64,000 nucleotides of DNA from the NCBI RefSeq assembly GCF_030867145.1, contig NC_134428.1, positions 6,572,001-6,636,000 on the forward strand, read 5' to 3'. Made by a program: the position numbers and the translations under genes. Origin of the DNA: Opisthocomus hoazin (taxonomy: Eukaryota > Chordata > Aves > Opisthocomiformes > Opisthocomidae). Below, in pieces: positions 1 to 9,429 of this stretch; the first letter of the stretch is position 1; each line of letters begins with the position of its first letter. A model generated the notes under the pieces. The model was not told the DNA's origin, searched no databases, and was given only the letters and a program-made list of their open reading frames with translations.

Positions 1-1663
1 TCAGCGGCTAATTTGGATATTATAGAAAGATGTAAGAAGTGTTGTGATGTATTTAGGACTTGCTCACCAAAATGAAAGCTATGTATTAAGGGCTCACGAA
101 ATATATGAAGTCAGCAAATACTATAAAGGAATGATTTAGTTTTTATTGAATTCTTCTTTTCAGTAAATATATTTACCTTCATTATTTCACAGTGGCTTCA
201 AAACAAAAGATTACCTGTGCATCCTTTGTCCAAAGACAACAGTTTTCTTCAGAAAAGATGTGTCCTCCTTCTACAACCCCCTCTCCCTGCTGTGCGTACT
301 GTGGTGAGGAGTACCTCCAGTGGCTTATGGATGAATTTCTGTGCTGAAAACTCAAGCCCATGAGAACATTGCTTTTGGACCCGCCCCCAGGTGTCCCCTT
401 GATCTTCAAGCACATTCCTGCAGGTCGGCAGGAGGGAATTCCAGGGTCACAGGTAAGAAGCTGGTCTCCAAGCGCTGGACTGAGATTGTTTTATAGAGGC
501 AACTCTTCCTGCCCCCTTTGGGAGGACGTTCCTCTCCTTCCCACATGCTCCTCCCGCACCTCCCTGAGCCATTTCTCTAGCCATGACAGTGTCCTCAGTT
601 CTCTGTCATGTTCTTGCCTGGTGCAGGCAGTCGTGGCACGCTGGGGGCACTGGGGGAAAGCCCAGAGGGGTGGCAGGGCTGGAGCTTCCCCGGGCTGTGC
701 CCTGTGCCTGTCCCGGCTGGTCTCCAGAGGGGCCATGCTGTGGTGGGAGGGGGCAGTCAGGATCCTGTGGACACTGGGAGGGGGTGGCAAGGCCCCAGGG
801 ACTGTGGGGATGGGGTCAGCCATGCCTGGGGATAAGGCCCACCTAACTGCGGCGAACATGGCATGGCCGCCAGCTCCCCGTGGGCACCGGTGTCTGTCCC
901 AGCACCACCATTCCTGACCCAGGGAGCCCCAGGAGGTGACAGTGATGGCGCCCGGGGTGATGTGACATGGCAATAGAGTTTGAGGGTGTGGAGAGGGAAA
1001 CTGGCAGCTCTTACACCCCAGGAGGTGTCATTTTCAGTTAAAATACCAAAATGTCTCCTGATGTTCCAAGCCAGACTAGTCAAAAGGACGTAACAGGACA
1101 ACGAACACAAGTGCACATGTACAGGAGATGGCATTAGGTGACACCAGTTTTGTGAGCTCGGGGCCAGGACATACCTTATAAGGCCGCGTGCCCCACGCCT
1201 CCTTTGTGAGCTCAGCCTAGGTGTCCAAGGCTGTACTCACCCACCCCAGCTGGTCGCAGCTGCGAGAGGCAGTGACAGGCGACGTTGGTGGCTGTTGGTG
1301 GCAGCGTCTGGCTGCCATCCCTGCAGCCATGAGCCAGGACGCTGCAGGACGGGGGCCTGTGCCACGCAGCCGCCCCTCGCCCTGCTGGGGCCTGGGGCAG
1401 AAGAACGAGCACAAGCAGCAGGTAGTCAGGTCCACGTTGAAGCCGTTGGAGTGCTGGAGGCAATGAACGGATTTCTTTAGTCCTTCTGCAAGAAATGCAG
1501 TGTGGGGTGTGAGTGAGAGTGTTGCAGTGGTCAGGGAGGTGTTTTGTTCCTTACAGAGATGGCAGTGCCTGCTTTCCATGCAGGACTCAACCCGTGAATC
1601 CCAGCAGAAGGTTTCCATAGCACACAGTGCCTGCTTTCCCCCAGCTCTGAGCACCCCAGCCCC
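1..1663. other. Unassigned sequence, no gene seen
   Basis: No conserved protein, RNA or mobile-element signature was recognised here. Open frames of up to 185 codons exist on both strands in the GC-rich part (about 360-1140) but overlap each other and show no domain. The stretch runs into the pentamer microsatellite on its right. It could be diverged intronic or intergenic DNA. Confidence 0.5.
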
Positions 1664-2111
1664 GAGGAGAGGAGAGGAGAGGAGAGGAGAGGAGAGGAGA
1701 GGAGAGGAGAGGAGAGGAGAGGAGAGGAGAGGAGAGGAGAGGAGAGGAGAGGAGAGGAGAGGAGAGGAGAGGAGAGGAGAGGAGAGGAGAGGAGAGGAGA
1801 GGAGAGGAGAGGAGAGGAGGGGAGAGGTGGGGAGGGGAGAGGAGAGGAGAGGAGAGGAGAGGAGAGGAGAGGAGAGGAGAGGAGAGGAGAGGAGAGGAGA
1901 GGAGAGGAGAGGAGAGGAGAGGAGAGGAGAGGAGAGGAGAGGAGAGGAGAGGAGAGGAGAGGAGAGGAGAGGAGAGGAGAGGAGAGGAGAGGAGAGGAGA
2001 GGAGAGGAGAGGAGAGGTGGGGAGGGGAGAGGAGAGGAGAGGTGGGGAGGGGAGAGGAGAGGAGAGGTGGGGAGGGGAGAGGAGAGGAGAGGTGGGGAGG
2101 GGAGGGGAGGT
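1664..2111. repeat. AGAGG pentanucleotide microsatellite
   Basis: Almost uninterrupted GGAGA units over about 440 bp, with a few GGTGGGGAGG interruptions near 1819 and in the last 90 bp (2015-2105), where the interruptions recur regularly. Purine-only on the plus strand. It creates long stop-free frames on both strands (poly RGEE and poly LLSSP) that are artefacts. Confidence 0.97.
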
Positions 2112-2127
2112 GACATTGCAGCTGTGT

Positions 2128-2269
2128 GCTCAGTGCCACCTTGTATGTGTTTATCGGTGTATGCAGGGGTATCTGTATGTGAAATGCTGTCTGTAAGTGT
2201 AATTGTATTCATACTTCTAGCTGTATCTGTTTAGGCAGTTGTATCTGGATGTGTTTCGGTGTCTGTATC
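2128..2269. repeat. Degenerate ATCTGC hexamer array, left remnant
   Basis: Loose six-base periodicity of the type TGTATC-TGTATG, in the same orientation as the larger array that restarts at 18922. The insert of mitochondrial DNA plus CR1 therefore appears to sit inside one pre-existing hexamer array. The junction with the NUMT is near 2270, where a TGCA can be assigned to either side. Confidence 0.7.
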
Positions 2270-2284
2270 TGCATGTGGGTTTAT

Positions 2285-2353
2285 TAGTAGGGGAGGGGGT
2301 TAAACCATCATTTTTGGGGTATGGACCCGATAGCTTTGTTAGCTGACTCTACT
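2285..2353 (-). tRNA. trnM: NUMT copy of mitochondrial tRNA-Met
   Basis: Minus-strand sequence has the conserved anticodon arm around CAT (GGGTCCATACCCC) and a TTTAACCCCCT 3' side. It lies between the ND2 start remnant (ATG changed to ATA) and tRNA-Gln, the standard vertebrate Ile-Gln-Met cluster. Presumed non-functional in the nucleus. Confidence 0.9.
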
Positions 2354-2422
2354 AGAAAATAATGTAAGGGGAGCATAGAGAGTTTTGATCTGTTTTGTGT
2401 AGGTTCAATTCCTACTTTTCTA
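2353..2422 (+). tRNA. trnQ: NUMT copy of mitochondrial tRNA-Gln
   Basis: L-strand tRNA, so on plus here. Anticodon TTG sits in GAGAGTTTTGATCTG, and the T arm reads AGGTTCAATTCCT. The last anticodon stem pair looks weakened compared with the usual CTC. It abuts tRNA-Met on the opposite strand. Confidence 0.9.
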
Positions 2423-2432
2423 AGTTTATGCC

Positions 2433-2503
2433 AGGAAATGAGAGGGTTGGGCACCTCTGTGTTCACTTTATCATAGTGATCCTTTATGTTCAGGCACATT
2501 TCC
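2433..2503 (-). tRNA. trnI: NUMT copy of mitochondrial tRNA-Ile
   Basis: Minus strand begins GGAAATGTGCCTGAAC, with the GAT anticodon in CACTATGATAAAGTG and a 3' end CTCATTTCCT. It is placed directly after ND1, as in all birds. Confidence 0.92.
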
Positions 2504-2507
2504 TAAG

Positions 2508-3484
2508 GTATCTTAGGTAAGGGGGTAGACCTGCGAAACAGATTGGTATGCTAGTATGTCAAAGGCATAATGCTAATATTAGCGGGAGAAAGCTTTTTCA
2601 GAGAAGATGCGTGAGCTGGTCATAGCGAAATCGAAGGTAGGAAGCTCGGATTCATAAGAAGCCAGAGGAGAGTAGCAGGGTTTTTGTGGCTAAGGTTAAT
2701 GTGAAGAGTTGTGGGGGCAAGTTGAGGGAGCTTGGGTCTAGGAATAAAATAGTAGTTAGTGCATTTATTAGTATAATGTTAGCATATTCGGCGAGGAAGA
2801 ATAGGGCAAATGGGCCCGCAGCACACTCTACGTTGAATCCGGACACTAGTTCTGATTCTCCTTCTGTGAGGTCAAATGGGGCATAGTTGATTTCAGCAAG
2901 CGTGGAGATATATCATGTTATTGCAAGGGGCCAGGAGGAAAAAAAAGGTATAGTGGTTCTTGGGTTATAGCTAGTGTACTTAGGGTATAATTCCCGCTTA
3001 GTACAATTACAGATAGGCAGATGATAGCTAGCGTTACTTTGTAGGAAATAGTCTGTGCTACTGCTTGTAGTGTGCCGATTAGAGCGTATTTTGAATTTGA
3101 TGCTCAGCCTGATCAGAGGATGGAATATACTGCTAGACTTGATATGGTTAGGAGGATGAGGAGGCCTAGGTTTAGATCAGTGAGGGAGAAGAGGAGAGGA
3201 AAGGGGATTCAGATTGTAATAGCTAGCAGGAGAACTAGCATAGGGGTTTTGACAAAGAGGAACGGGGAGGAAGTTGATGGGCAGATTGGTTCTTTGATAA
3301 ATAGTTTCACCCCATCCGCTACGGGTTGTAATAGTCCGAAGGGACCTACAACATTAGGGCCTTTTTGGGCTTGCATGTAACTTAGAATTTTTCGTTCTAC
3401 TAGTGTTAGAAAAGCTACGGGAATAAGAATAGGGACAGCATATGTTAGGCTTATGGTGAGGTAAGTTGTAGATAGGTTGGTCAT
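2508..3484 (-). pseudogene. ND1: NUMT ND1 (NADH dehydrogenase subunit 1), frameshifted
   Basis: Copy of the membrane subunit ND1 of respiratory complex I. The start at 3484 opens [13 protein letters not shown], followed by the highly conserved [10 protein letters not shown] and QKGPNVVGP segments. Downstream the family segments around NVEC and AEYANI are readable. TGA codons stand at conserved tryptophans, as expected for mitochondrial code. A run of eight A at 2939-2946 (minus strand T run) leaves one base too few relative to the flanking frames, so the gene is frameshifted about two-thirds of the way along. The overall length is close to the usual 978 nt of birds. Confidence 0.93.
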
Positions 3485-3492
3485 TAGAAGTA

Positions 3493-3566
3493 AGCTAGGG
3501 AGAGGATTTGAACCTCTGGGTAAAGCGCTTAAGCCTTTTGCATTTGCCGAGCTCTGCCACGCTAGC
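3493..3566 (-). tRNA. trnL2: NUMT copy of mitochondrial tRNA-Leu(UUR)
   Basis: Minus strand GCTAGCGTGGCAGAGCTCGG, TAA anticodon in GGCTTAAGCG, and T arm GGTTCAAATCC, which also holds the transcription-termination tridecamer region TGGCAGAGC. 74 nt, between ND1 and 16S rRNA. It looks well preserved. Confidence 0.95.
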
Positions 3567-5180
3567 CAAGCCCTTTTCTAGGGGAGAGGTAATAAGTGGG
3601 TAGTCCTTTTGGTAGTTAAGTTGGGGTCATTACTTACAAGGGGAGGCGTGCTTTTGGTATTGGCCTCATTTTCCCGGTCCTTTCATACTAGGGAAAGTTT
3701 AACACAGATACAAACTGACCTGGATTGCTCCGGTCTGAACTCAGATCACGTAGGACTGTTAATCATTGAACAAACGAACCCTTTAATAGCGGCTGCACCA
3801 TTAGGATGTCCTGATCCAACATCGAGGTCGTAAACCTCCTTGTCGATACGAGCTCTTGGAGGAAATTGCGCTGTTATCCCTGGGGTAGCTAGCTTGGTCC
3901 ATTAATCAATTATATTGGGTCTGGTTACTATTAGTACGTTGAGAGGTTGCTCTCGGTTAAGAAGTATGGTCTTATTTTTGGAGGGTTTGTTTTTCTCCAA
4001 GGTCGCCCCAACTGAAAAAATGCATACCAGCGTTTTAGTGAGGGTGTGCCTGGTAGGTTTGAGTTTGTGAGGGGTGGCAGCTGAATTTTAAGTTCCGCAG
4101 GGTCTTCTCGTCTCATGAGTTTATCCCTGCTTTTGCACAGGGAGATCGATTTCACTGATCATCTGTAAGAAACAGTTAAGACCTCGTTTAGCCTTTTATA
4201 CAAGTCTCGATTTATGGGACAATTGATTGCGCTACCTTCGCATGGTTAGGATACCGTGGCCGTTAAACATTGGGTCATTGGGCAGGCATCACCTTCAATA
4301 CTTGGTCTGCTGAAGGCTATGTTTTTGGTAAACAGTCGGGCCTTGGGTTTGCCTAGTTCCTTTTACAGATGTTAATCTTTCTGATGGGCGCTCCTGAGGC
4401 AGGTTAACAGGTGTATCAATATTTAAGCTTGTTGGTATTGAGGTATTGATTAGTCTGTTAATAACAGGTGTGTAAGCGTGCGCCTGAGAGGGGATAATCC
4501 TTAGTTTCTCATTTTAGCATTAATTCTCCTATGGTTAATAGGCTGGCCTGTTAGTAGTAAAGGGAGTCGTTCTATTTTTAGATTTTTTTCATTACAGAGC
4601 TTTGACACATTCTTTTTTGATGGCTGTTTGAAGGCCCACAGTCAAGGGAATGGCTGATATTTATCCTCTATGAGAGATTGTGTTCTTTCTTAAAGGAGCT
4701 GTACCTCCTCTAAATTGCTCTTGATTTACTTCATGGGGGTTAGACTAGATGGTCCGTGGAGGAAAATTAAGAGGGAACTTAGATTCATTTCACAGGCAAC
4801 CAGCTATCACCCAGCTCGGTTGGCTTTTCACCGCTACTGGCAAGTCATCCCACTCTTTTGCCACAGAGATGGGTTCGCTCAAGGGTAGCTGCTTGTAAGT
4901 AGCTCGCTTGGGTTTCGGGGTGACAGGCTTAAGTTCATTTTGCTTGGTTATTCTTGCTAGATCATGATGCAAAAGGTACAAGGGCTGATCTTTGCTATTT
5001 ATTGCTTGAGTTTTTCATTATTATTTCACCTTTCCCTTACGGTACAAGATCTCTATCGCGCCAGGTTTCTTTTCTATCACCTATACTAAGTTGGGGAAAA
5101 AAATGTTTTAGTTTGGTAGGGTAAGTCAATTTTTAATTTCCTTGCTTGAGGGCAGTTGCGGTTGGGCTAGGGGTTAGGCT
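3567..5180 (-). rRNA. rrnL: NUMT copy of mitochondrial 16S rRNA
   Basis: About 1.6 kb, the full expected length, between tRNA-Leu(UUR) and tRNA-Val. Peptidyl-transferase-region blocks are readable on the minus strand, for example around 3700-3900 (CGATGTTGGATCAGGACATC, GGGATAACAGCGC) and 4200-4260 (CGAAGGTAGCGCAATCA). I saw no large gap. Small lesions cannot be judged without an alignment. Confidence 0.95.
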
Positions 5181-5250
5181 TCAAGACAACCTGAGGGTAG
5201 CAGGTATCTTTCAGGTGTAAGCTGAATGCTTTGATTGTAGCTACGTCTTG
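5181..5250 (-). tRNA. trnV: NUMT copy of mitochondrial tRNA-Val
   Basis: Minus strand CAAGACGTAGCTACAATC, TAC anticodon within CAGCTTACACCTG, between the two rRNA copies. Confidence 0.92.
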
Positions 5251-6226
5251 ATGTGCTAAGTACACCTTCCGGTACACTTACCTTGTTACGACTCACCTCG
5301 TCTTCAGCTTGCTAGTGGCTTATGTAGTAAGGGGAATAGCTTGTGAGGAGTGTGACGGGCGGTATGTATGTGCCTCAGGGCCAGCTTAAAGAGGACTTTA
5401 TTATCCTGCTTTATTGCTAAATCCGCCTTCTAGGTGCGGTTTCACACCCCTTTCCATAGGGTTCTCTACTATAGAGCATGTAGCCCATCTCTTCCACCCC
5501 GTGAGCTATACCTTGACCTGTCTTACTAGCGGAATGGGGCTATTCTGCTCACTGTTGTACTCTCAGAAGGAGGTGAGCTGGCGACGGCGGTATGTAGGCT
5601 GTTCTGGCAAGAGGTGGTCGGGTGTATCGTGGGTTATCGATTATAGAACAGGCTCCTCTAGGTGGGTTTGGGGCACCGCCAAGTCCTTAGAGTTTTAAGC
5701 ATTTGCACTGGTAGTTCTCGGGTGGATACTTTGGTTGGGTGATAAGTATCAAGATTTAGGGCTAAGCATAGCGGAGTATCTAATCCCAGTTTGTGCCTTA
5801 ACTTTCGTGGGGTTTAATTATTCGGAGGTGCTAAGATCATTTTAAAGGTGGACTTAGGTGCATCCTTTGCTTATGACAGCTTAGCTGCATTTTTATCTTA
5901 GTCTGCTACGATAATGTGGTACCACTCTTTATGCTGCATACGATTAATCTGGGCCTCTTGTGTGACTGCGGTGGCTGGCACAAGATTTACCGGCCCTGAG
6001 TATTGCTATAACTAAGTCAAGTTTGCACTTATTGCTTAATGTTAATCACTGCTGAGTACCCGTGGGGGTGTGGCAGAGCAAGGCATCTTGGGCTACGATG
6101 TATTGTGTGCCTGATACCTGCCCCTCTTGCCTTGATTAGTGGAGGCTGAGGGCATTGACACTGGTGCGCAGATACTTGCATGTATATATTTGGCAAGAAT
6201 TAACTGTAAGGTTAGGACTAAGTCTT
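5251..6226 (-). rRNA. rrnS: NUMT copy of mitochondrial 12S rRNA
   Basis: About 975 nt, the normal bird length. Conserved small-subunit motifs are visible on the minus strand: the decoding-site end near 5285-5360 (GTCGTAACAAGGTAAG, CCCGTCACACTCC) and GGGATTAGATACTCCGCTATG near 5770. Flanked correctly by tRNA-Val and tRNA-Phe. Confidence 0.95.
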
Positions 6227-6295
6227 TTGTCCTCGGGTGCGTGTGGCGACATCTTAGTATCTTCAGTACTATACTTTGGTTTAAGCTACGAGGAC
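6227..6295 (-). tRNA. trnF: NUMT copy of mitochondrial tRNA-Phe
   Basis: Minus strand GTCCTCGTAGCTTAAACC, GAA anticodon in ACTGAAGAT, 3' side GAGGACAAAAG. It marks the boundary between 12S and the control region. Confidence 0.9.
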
Positions 6296-6299
6296 GTTT

Positions 6300-6362
6300 A
6301 AGTTTTGTTGTTGTTTGTTGTTGTTGTTGTTTGTTGTTGCTTGTTGTTGCTTGTTGTTTTGC
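6300..6362. repeat. CAAACAACAA-type simple repeat in the control region
   Basis: GTTGTTGTTT / GTTGTTGCTT units on plus, that is CAA-rich on the mitochondrial L-to-H reading. Such repeats close to tRNA-Phe occur in several bird orders. Confidence 0.9.
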
Positions 6363-6582
6363 CTGGTGAATTTTATGTTTGTTTTGGTTCATGATGTTGT
6401 AGGGAAATTTCTTAATTTGGGTGATGGAACGTGTTCATGATGGACAAATTTGGATGGCTATTTTATTAATGTAACTCCAGTACTGATGACGTGTTAAGAA
6501 TACAAGGATACAATTCGTGACAGGATACGAAAAAAATAAGTGAATATTTTAGCTGAAAGTTGCTAGTGTTGTTTAGAAAATC

Positions 6583-6648
6583 AGAGGAAGTGTAATAATA
6601 ATAAACTATGTCCTCAGAGAAAGTGTAATAATAATAAACTATGTCCTG
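6583..6648. repeat. Two tandem 33 bp units in control-region domain III
   Basis: Units 6583-6615 and 6616-6648 differ at two positions (AGAGGAAG versus AGAGAAAG, and the final base). Both contain TAATAATAATAAAC. Probably a control-region repeat already present in the source mtDNA, although duplication after transfer is possible. Confidence 0.85.
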
Positions 6649-6980
6649 CGACCATTCACTAAATTGCACCATTGTAGGGGTTAGTGGACACACCATAACT
6701 AAATGGAAAACAAAGTGCATCAGTGTTAAGATGATTCCCCATATACTTACACCATCTCATTAATGGATTCCCCGAGGGCGAGAAAAAGGACGCATGCCAT
6801 GTATGCTCACGTATATAAATTGTATTTACCCGTTGCACCGCAGGGTAGCCTGAAGAAACCCAAAAAAAAAGGGAACCAAAAGTGCTAAGGCTTTGGGTGA
6901 CACGATTAAGAGGCCAAATGGTGATTAATAGCCTACCAGATGCATCTGTGAAGAGCAAGTTGAAGGGACTAAACAAATAA

Positions 6981-7110
6981 ATGACCCTGAAAAAGGAACC
7001 AGAGGTACAAAAGAGCAAGTTGAGCGAGGGTGTAGGGGGAAAGAATGGTCCTGAAGCTGGTCGTGATGGAATCTTATGTGTGGTGCGTTGCTGATTTCAC
7101 GTGAGAAGCC
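6981..7110 (-). promoter_or_regulatory. Control-region conserved boxes (D box and F box)
   Basis: Minus strand 7005-6981 reads CCTCTGGTTCC then TTCAGGGTCAT, typical of the bird D box. 7110-7087 reads GGCTTCTCACGTGAAATC, typical of the F box. Both are central-domain landmarks of avian control regions and have stayed legible in this copy. Confidence 0.8.
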
Positions 7111-7458
7111 CGATTAATAGATAACCTGATACCTGAAACAGGTCCTTCTAGAGAAGCGTCAATTAAGTCTTGTGACCGTTCACGTAGATGTTTGCAGGCA
7201 CTGTTGTATCCATAGGAGTTCTATTATAAGATAACAGTTTACATGTACAGGTTTAGTAAGTATTCCTTACTCCAAGAAGTTTACTATTACTTGAAAGTAG
7301 GATGTTAACTTAAAGATATTGTCCGTGTAACATGGTTATGACCTAAGACATGTCAGTGTATGTGTTCAGCATATTATTATATATATATATACATGCATGT
7401 GTTTATGGGGTAGGTATTAGTGTGTAACAATACATAAAAATTGCCATTGGATTATGCA

Positions 7459-7486
7459 CCGGGGGGGGGGGGTAGCGGGGGGGGTA
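7459..7486. repeat. C-tract hairpin (goose-hairpin type)
   Basis: G12-TAGC-G8 on plus, C8-GCTA-C12 on the mitochondrial sense, at the tRNA-Glu end of the control region. Bird mtDNAs usually have two C runs with a short TA spacer here. The longer run may have grown in the nuclear copy. Confidence 0.8.
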
Positions 7487-7505
7487 GGGAAGTTACATTA
7501 TTTGG

Positions 7506-7573
7506 GTTCCTGTAGTTGAAATATACAATGGTTTTTCAGGCCGTAGTTCTTGGAGAAAAGCCAAGCTGGAACT
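7506..7573 (+). tRNA. trnE: NUMT copy of mitochondrial tRNA-Glu
   Basis: L-strand tRNA on plus: GTTCCTGTAGTTGAAATA, TTC anticodon in GTTTTTCAGGCC, 3' end CTGGAACT pairing with the 5' GTTCC. Its place between ND6 and the control region is specific to birds. Confidence 0.92.
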
Positions 7574-7576
7574 GCG

Positions 7577-8098
7577 ATGACCTATTTTGTACTTTTTTTA
7601 GGGGTATGCTTTATTTTAGGGAGTTTGGGGGTTGCATCTAATCCTTCTCCGCACTACGGGATTGTTGGGTTGGTGTTAGCATCTGTTGCAGGGTGTGGGT
7701 GATTATTGCGTTTGGGGGTCTCTTTTATCTCGTTAGTACTGTTCATGGTATACTTAGGGGGGAAGTTGGTGGTTTTTGTCTATTCTGTGTCTTTGGCGGC
7801 AGATTTATTTCCAGAGGCTTGAGGGAGCTGGCGTGTAATGGGATATGGTACGGGGCTTGTTTTAGTAGCTATTGTTGGTATGGTTATTGGAGGATTGGCA
7901 GAGTGTTGGAAGTTTGGGGTTATTACTGTTGATAGTGGAGGTGTATTTTCTGTTCGGTTAGATTTCAGTGGGGGGACTATGTTCTATTCTTATGGTATTG
8001 GGATATTTTTAGTGGTGGGGTGGGGGTAATTGTTGAGTTTATTTGTTGTATTGGAGCTTGTGCAGGGGTTGTCCCGGGGGACAATTTGAGCAGTTTAG
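7577..8098 (+). pseudogene. ND6: NUMT ND6, full length with one internal stop
   Basis: Copy of complex I subunit ND6, the only L-strand protein gene. Exactly 522 nt from ATG ([15 protein letters not shown]) to a terminal TAG, the usual bird length, with tryptophans encoded by TGA. One in-frame TAA at 8027-8029 interrupts the frame at codon 151, just after a Gly-Trp-Gly. The frame then continues without a shift to the expected C-terminus, so a single base change explains the stop. It is among the better preserved frames of the NUMT. Confidence 0.95.
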
Positions 8099-8122
8099 GA
8101 TTATTTAGGGTTCGGGCGTGGC

Positions 8123-8192
8123 CAGAAAGTAGTTTAATGTAAAATACCGGCTTTGGGAGCTGGTGATAGAGGTTGAAGTCCTTTTTCTCTGA
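8123..8192 (+). tRNA. trnP: NUMT copy of mitochondrial tRNA-Pro
   Basis: Plus strand CAGAAAGTAGTTTAATG, TGG anticodon in GGCTTTGGGAGC, 3' side CCTTTTTCTCTGA. Located between ND6 and tRNA-Thr as in the ancestral bird order. Confidence 0.92.
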
Positions 8193-8202
8193 TGTTGCTC
8201 AG

Positions 8203-8270
8203 AACTCTAAGAAGGGGTGTAGTCTTCATTCTTCGGCTTACAAGACCAATGTTTTTATAAACTATTAGAG
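8203..8270 (-). tRNA. trnT: NUMT copy of mitochondrial tRNA-Thr
   Basis: Minus strand CTCTAATAGTTTATAAAAAC followed by TTGGTCTTGTAAGCCGAAG, with the TGT anticodon. The usual bird start is GTCCTGGTAG, so the 5' acceptor strand looks altered. It lies between tRNA-Pro and cytb. Confidence 0.88.
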
Positions 8271-8274
8271 TGTT

Positions 8275-9411
8275 TTAGTAACTTAATATTTTGTTTTCTA
8301 AGGCCTGTGTTAGGGGAAACAGGATTAGGAGGATAGTAAAGTAGGCAATAGAGGCTAATTGGCTGATGATAATGAAGGGGTACTCTGCAGGATGGCTTCC
8401 TACTCATGTTAGGATGAAGAGGTTAGCGACGAGGGTTCAGAATAAAAGTTGGGATAGGGGCCGGAAGGCTATAGTGCGTTGTTTAGTCTTGTGGAGGAAG
8501 GGGACTAGGAATAGGATGAGTATGGAAGCGGCGAGGGTTAATACACCACCCAGTTTATTGGGGACTGAGCGTAGGATGACATATGCGAATAGGAAGTATC
8601 ATTCTGGTTTAATGTGGGGTGGTGTGACTAATGGGTTTGCTGGTGTAAAGTTTTCTGGGTCACCTAGGAGGTTGGGGGAGAATAAGGCTAGGGTTGTTAG
8701 TAGAAGGAGCATTAATGTAAACCCTAGGGGATATCTTTGGTAGAGAAGTATGGGTGGAATGGGATTTTATCACAGTTAGATACGATGCCAAGGGGGTTGT
8801 TTGAGCCTGATTCGTGGAGGAAGGTGAGGTGGATGAGAGTCAGGCCTGCAATTACAAATGGGAGGAGGAAGTGTAGGTCAAAAATTCGGGTTAGGGTCGG
8901 GTTGTCTACTGAGAATCCACCTCAAGCCCATTCTACAAGGGTTTGTACGGGATAGCTGAGAATAGGTTGGTGATGACTGTACGCCTCAAAGTGATATTTA
9001 TCCTCATGGCAGGACATATCCTACGAAGGCAGTTGCTATTAGTGTGAGTAGAAGGGCAATGCCAGTGTTTCAGGTTTCTTTGTACAGGTATGAACCATAG
9101 TAGAACCCTCGTCCAATGTGTAAGTAGATGCAGATGAAAAAGAATGATGCACCATTTGCATGTACGTTGTGGATTAATCAGCCGTATTGTACATTTTGAC
9201 ATGTGTGGGCTACGGACAAAAAGGCTAGGGTTGTGTCTGCAGCATAGTGTATAGCTAGGAGCAGGCCTGTTAGGATTTGGGTTATTAAGCAAATTCCCAG
9301 TAGGGAGCCAAAGTTTCATCAAGCAGACATGTTTGAGGGTGTGGGGAGGTCGATTAGGGAGTTATGTATCATTTTTAGTAGGGGGTGATATTTTCGTGGG
9401 TTTGGTGCCAT
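8275..9411 (-). pseudogene. CYTB: NUMT cytochrome b, multiply broken
   Basis: Copy of the haem-binding subunit of complex III. Start at 9411 ([14 protein letters not shown]); the Qo/heme region around [13 protein letters not shown] and GRGFYYGSY is clear in the original frame. Three lesions stand close together near 8945-9020: a TAA replacing a Gln codon after LPWG, a missing base before VITNLFSAIP, and about 7 missing bases between IPY and the following QTLVE region. Downstream sequence is still recognisable to the terminal NKMLSY. A cluster of this kind is incompatible with a functional mitochondrial gene. Confidence 0.94.
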
Positions 9412-9429
9412 TAAGTTTATTAGAATTAA

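Larger units (their letters stand above)
6296..7505 (-). other. NUMT copy of mitochondrial control region
   Basis: About 1.2 kb between tRNA-Phe and tRNA-Glu. In control-region order (reading the minus strand) it holds a C-tract hairpin, an AT tract, the bird F box, the D box and a CAA-type repeat next to tRNA-Phe; these are listed separately. It contains no gene. Nothing suggests the duplicated control region seen in some bird orders. Confidence 0.93.

Noticed and set aside
1217-2234. Long ORFs on both strands over the pentamer tract (244 and 331 codons)
   Set aside because: Produced by the stop-free AGAGG repeat; no domain and no codon structure outside the repeat.
6296-8270. Duplicated control region or rearranged gene order as in falcons and passerines
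   Set aside because: The order cytb-Thr-Pro-ND6-Glu-control region is present once and is the ancestral bird order.
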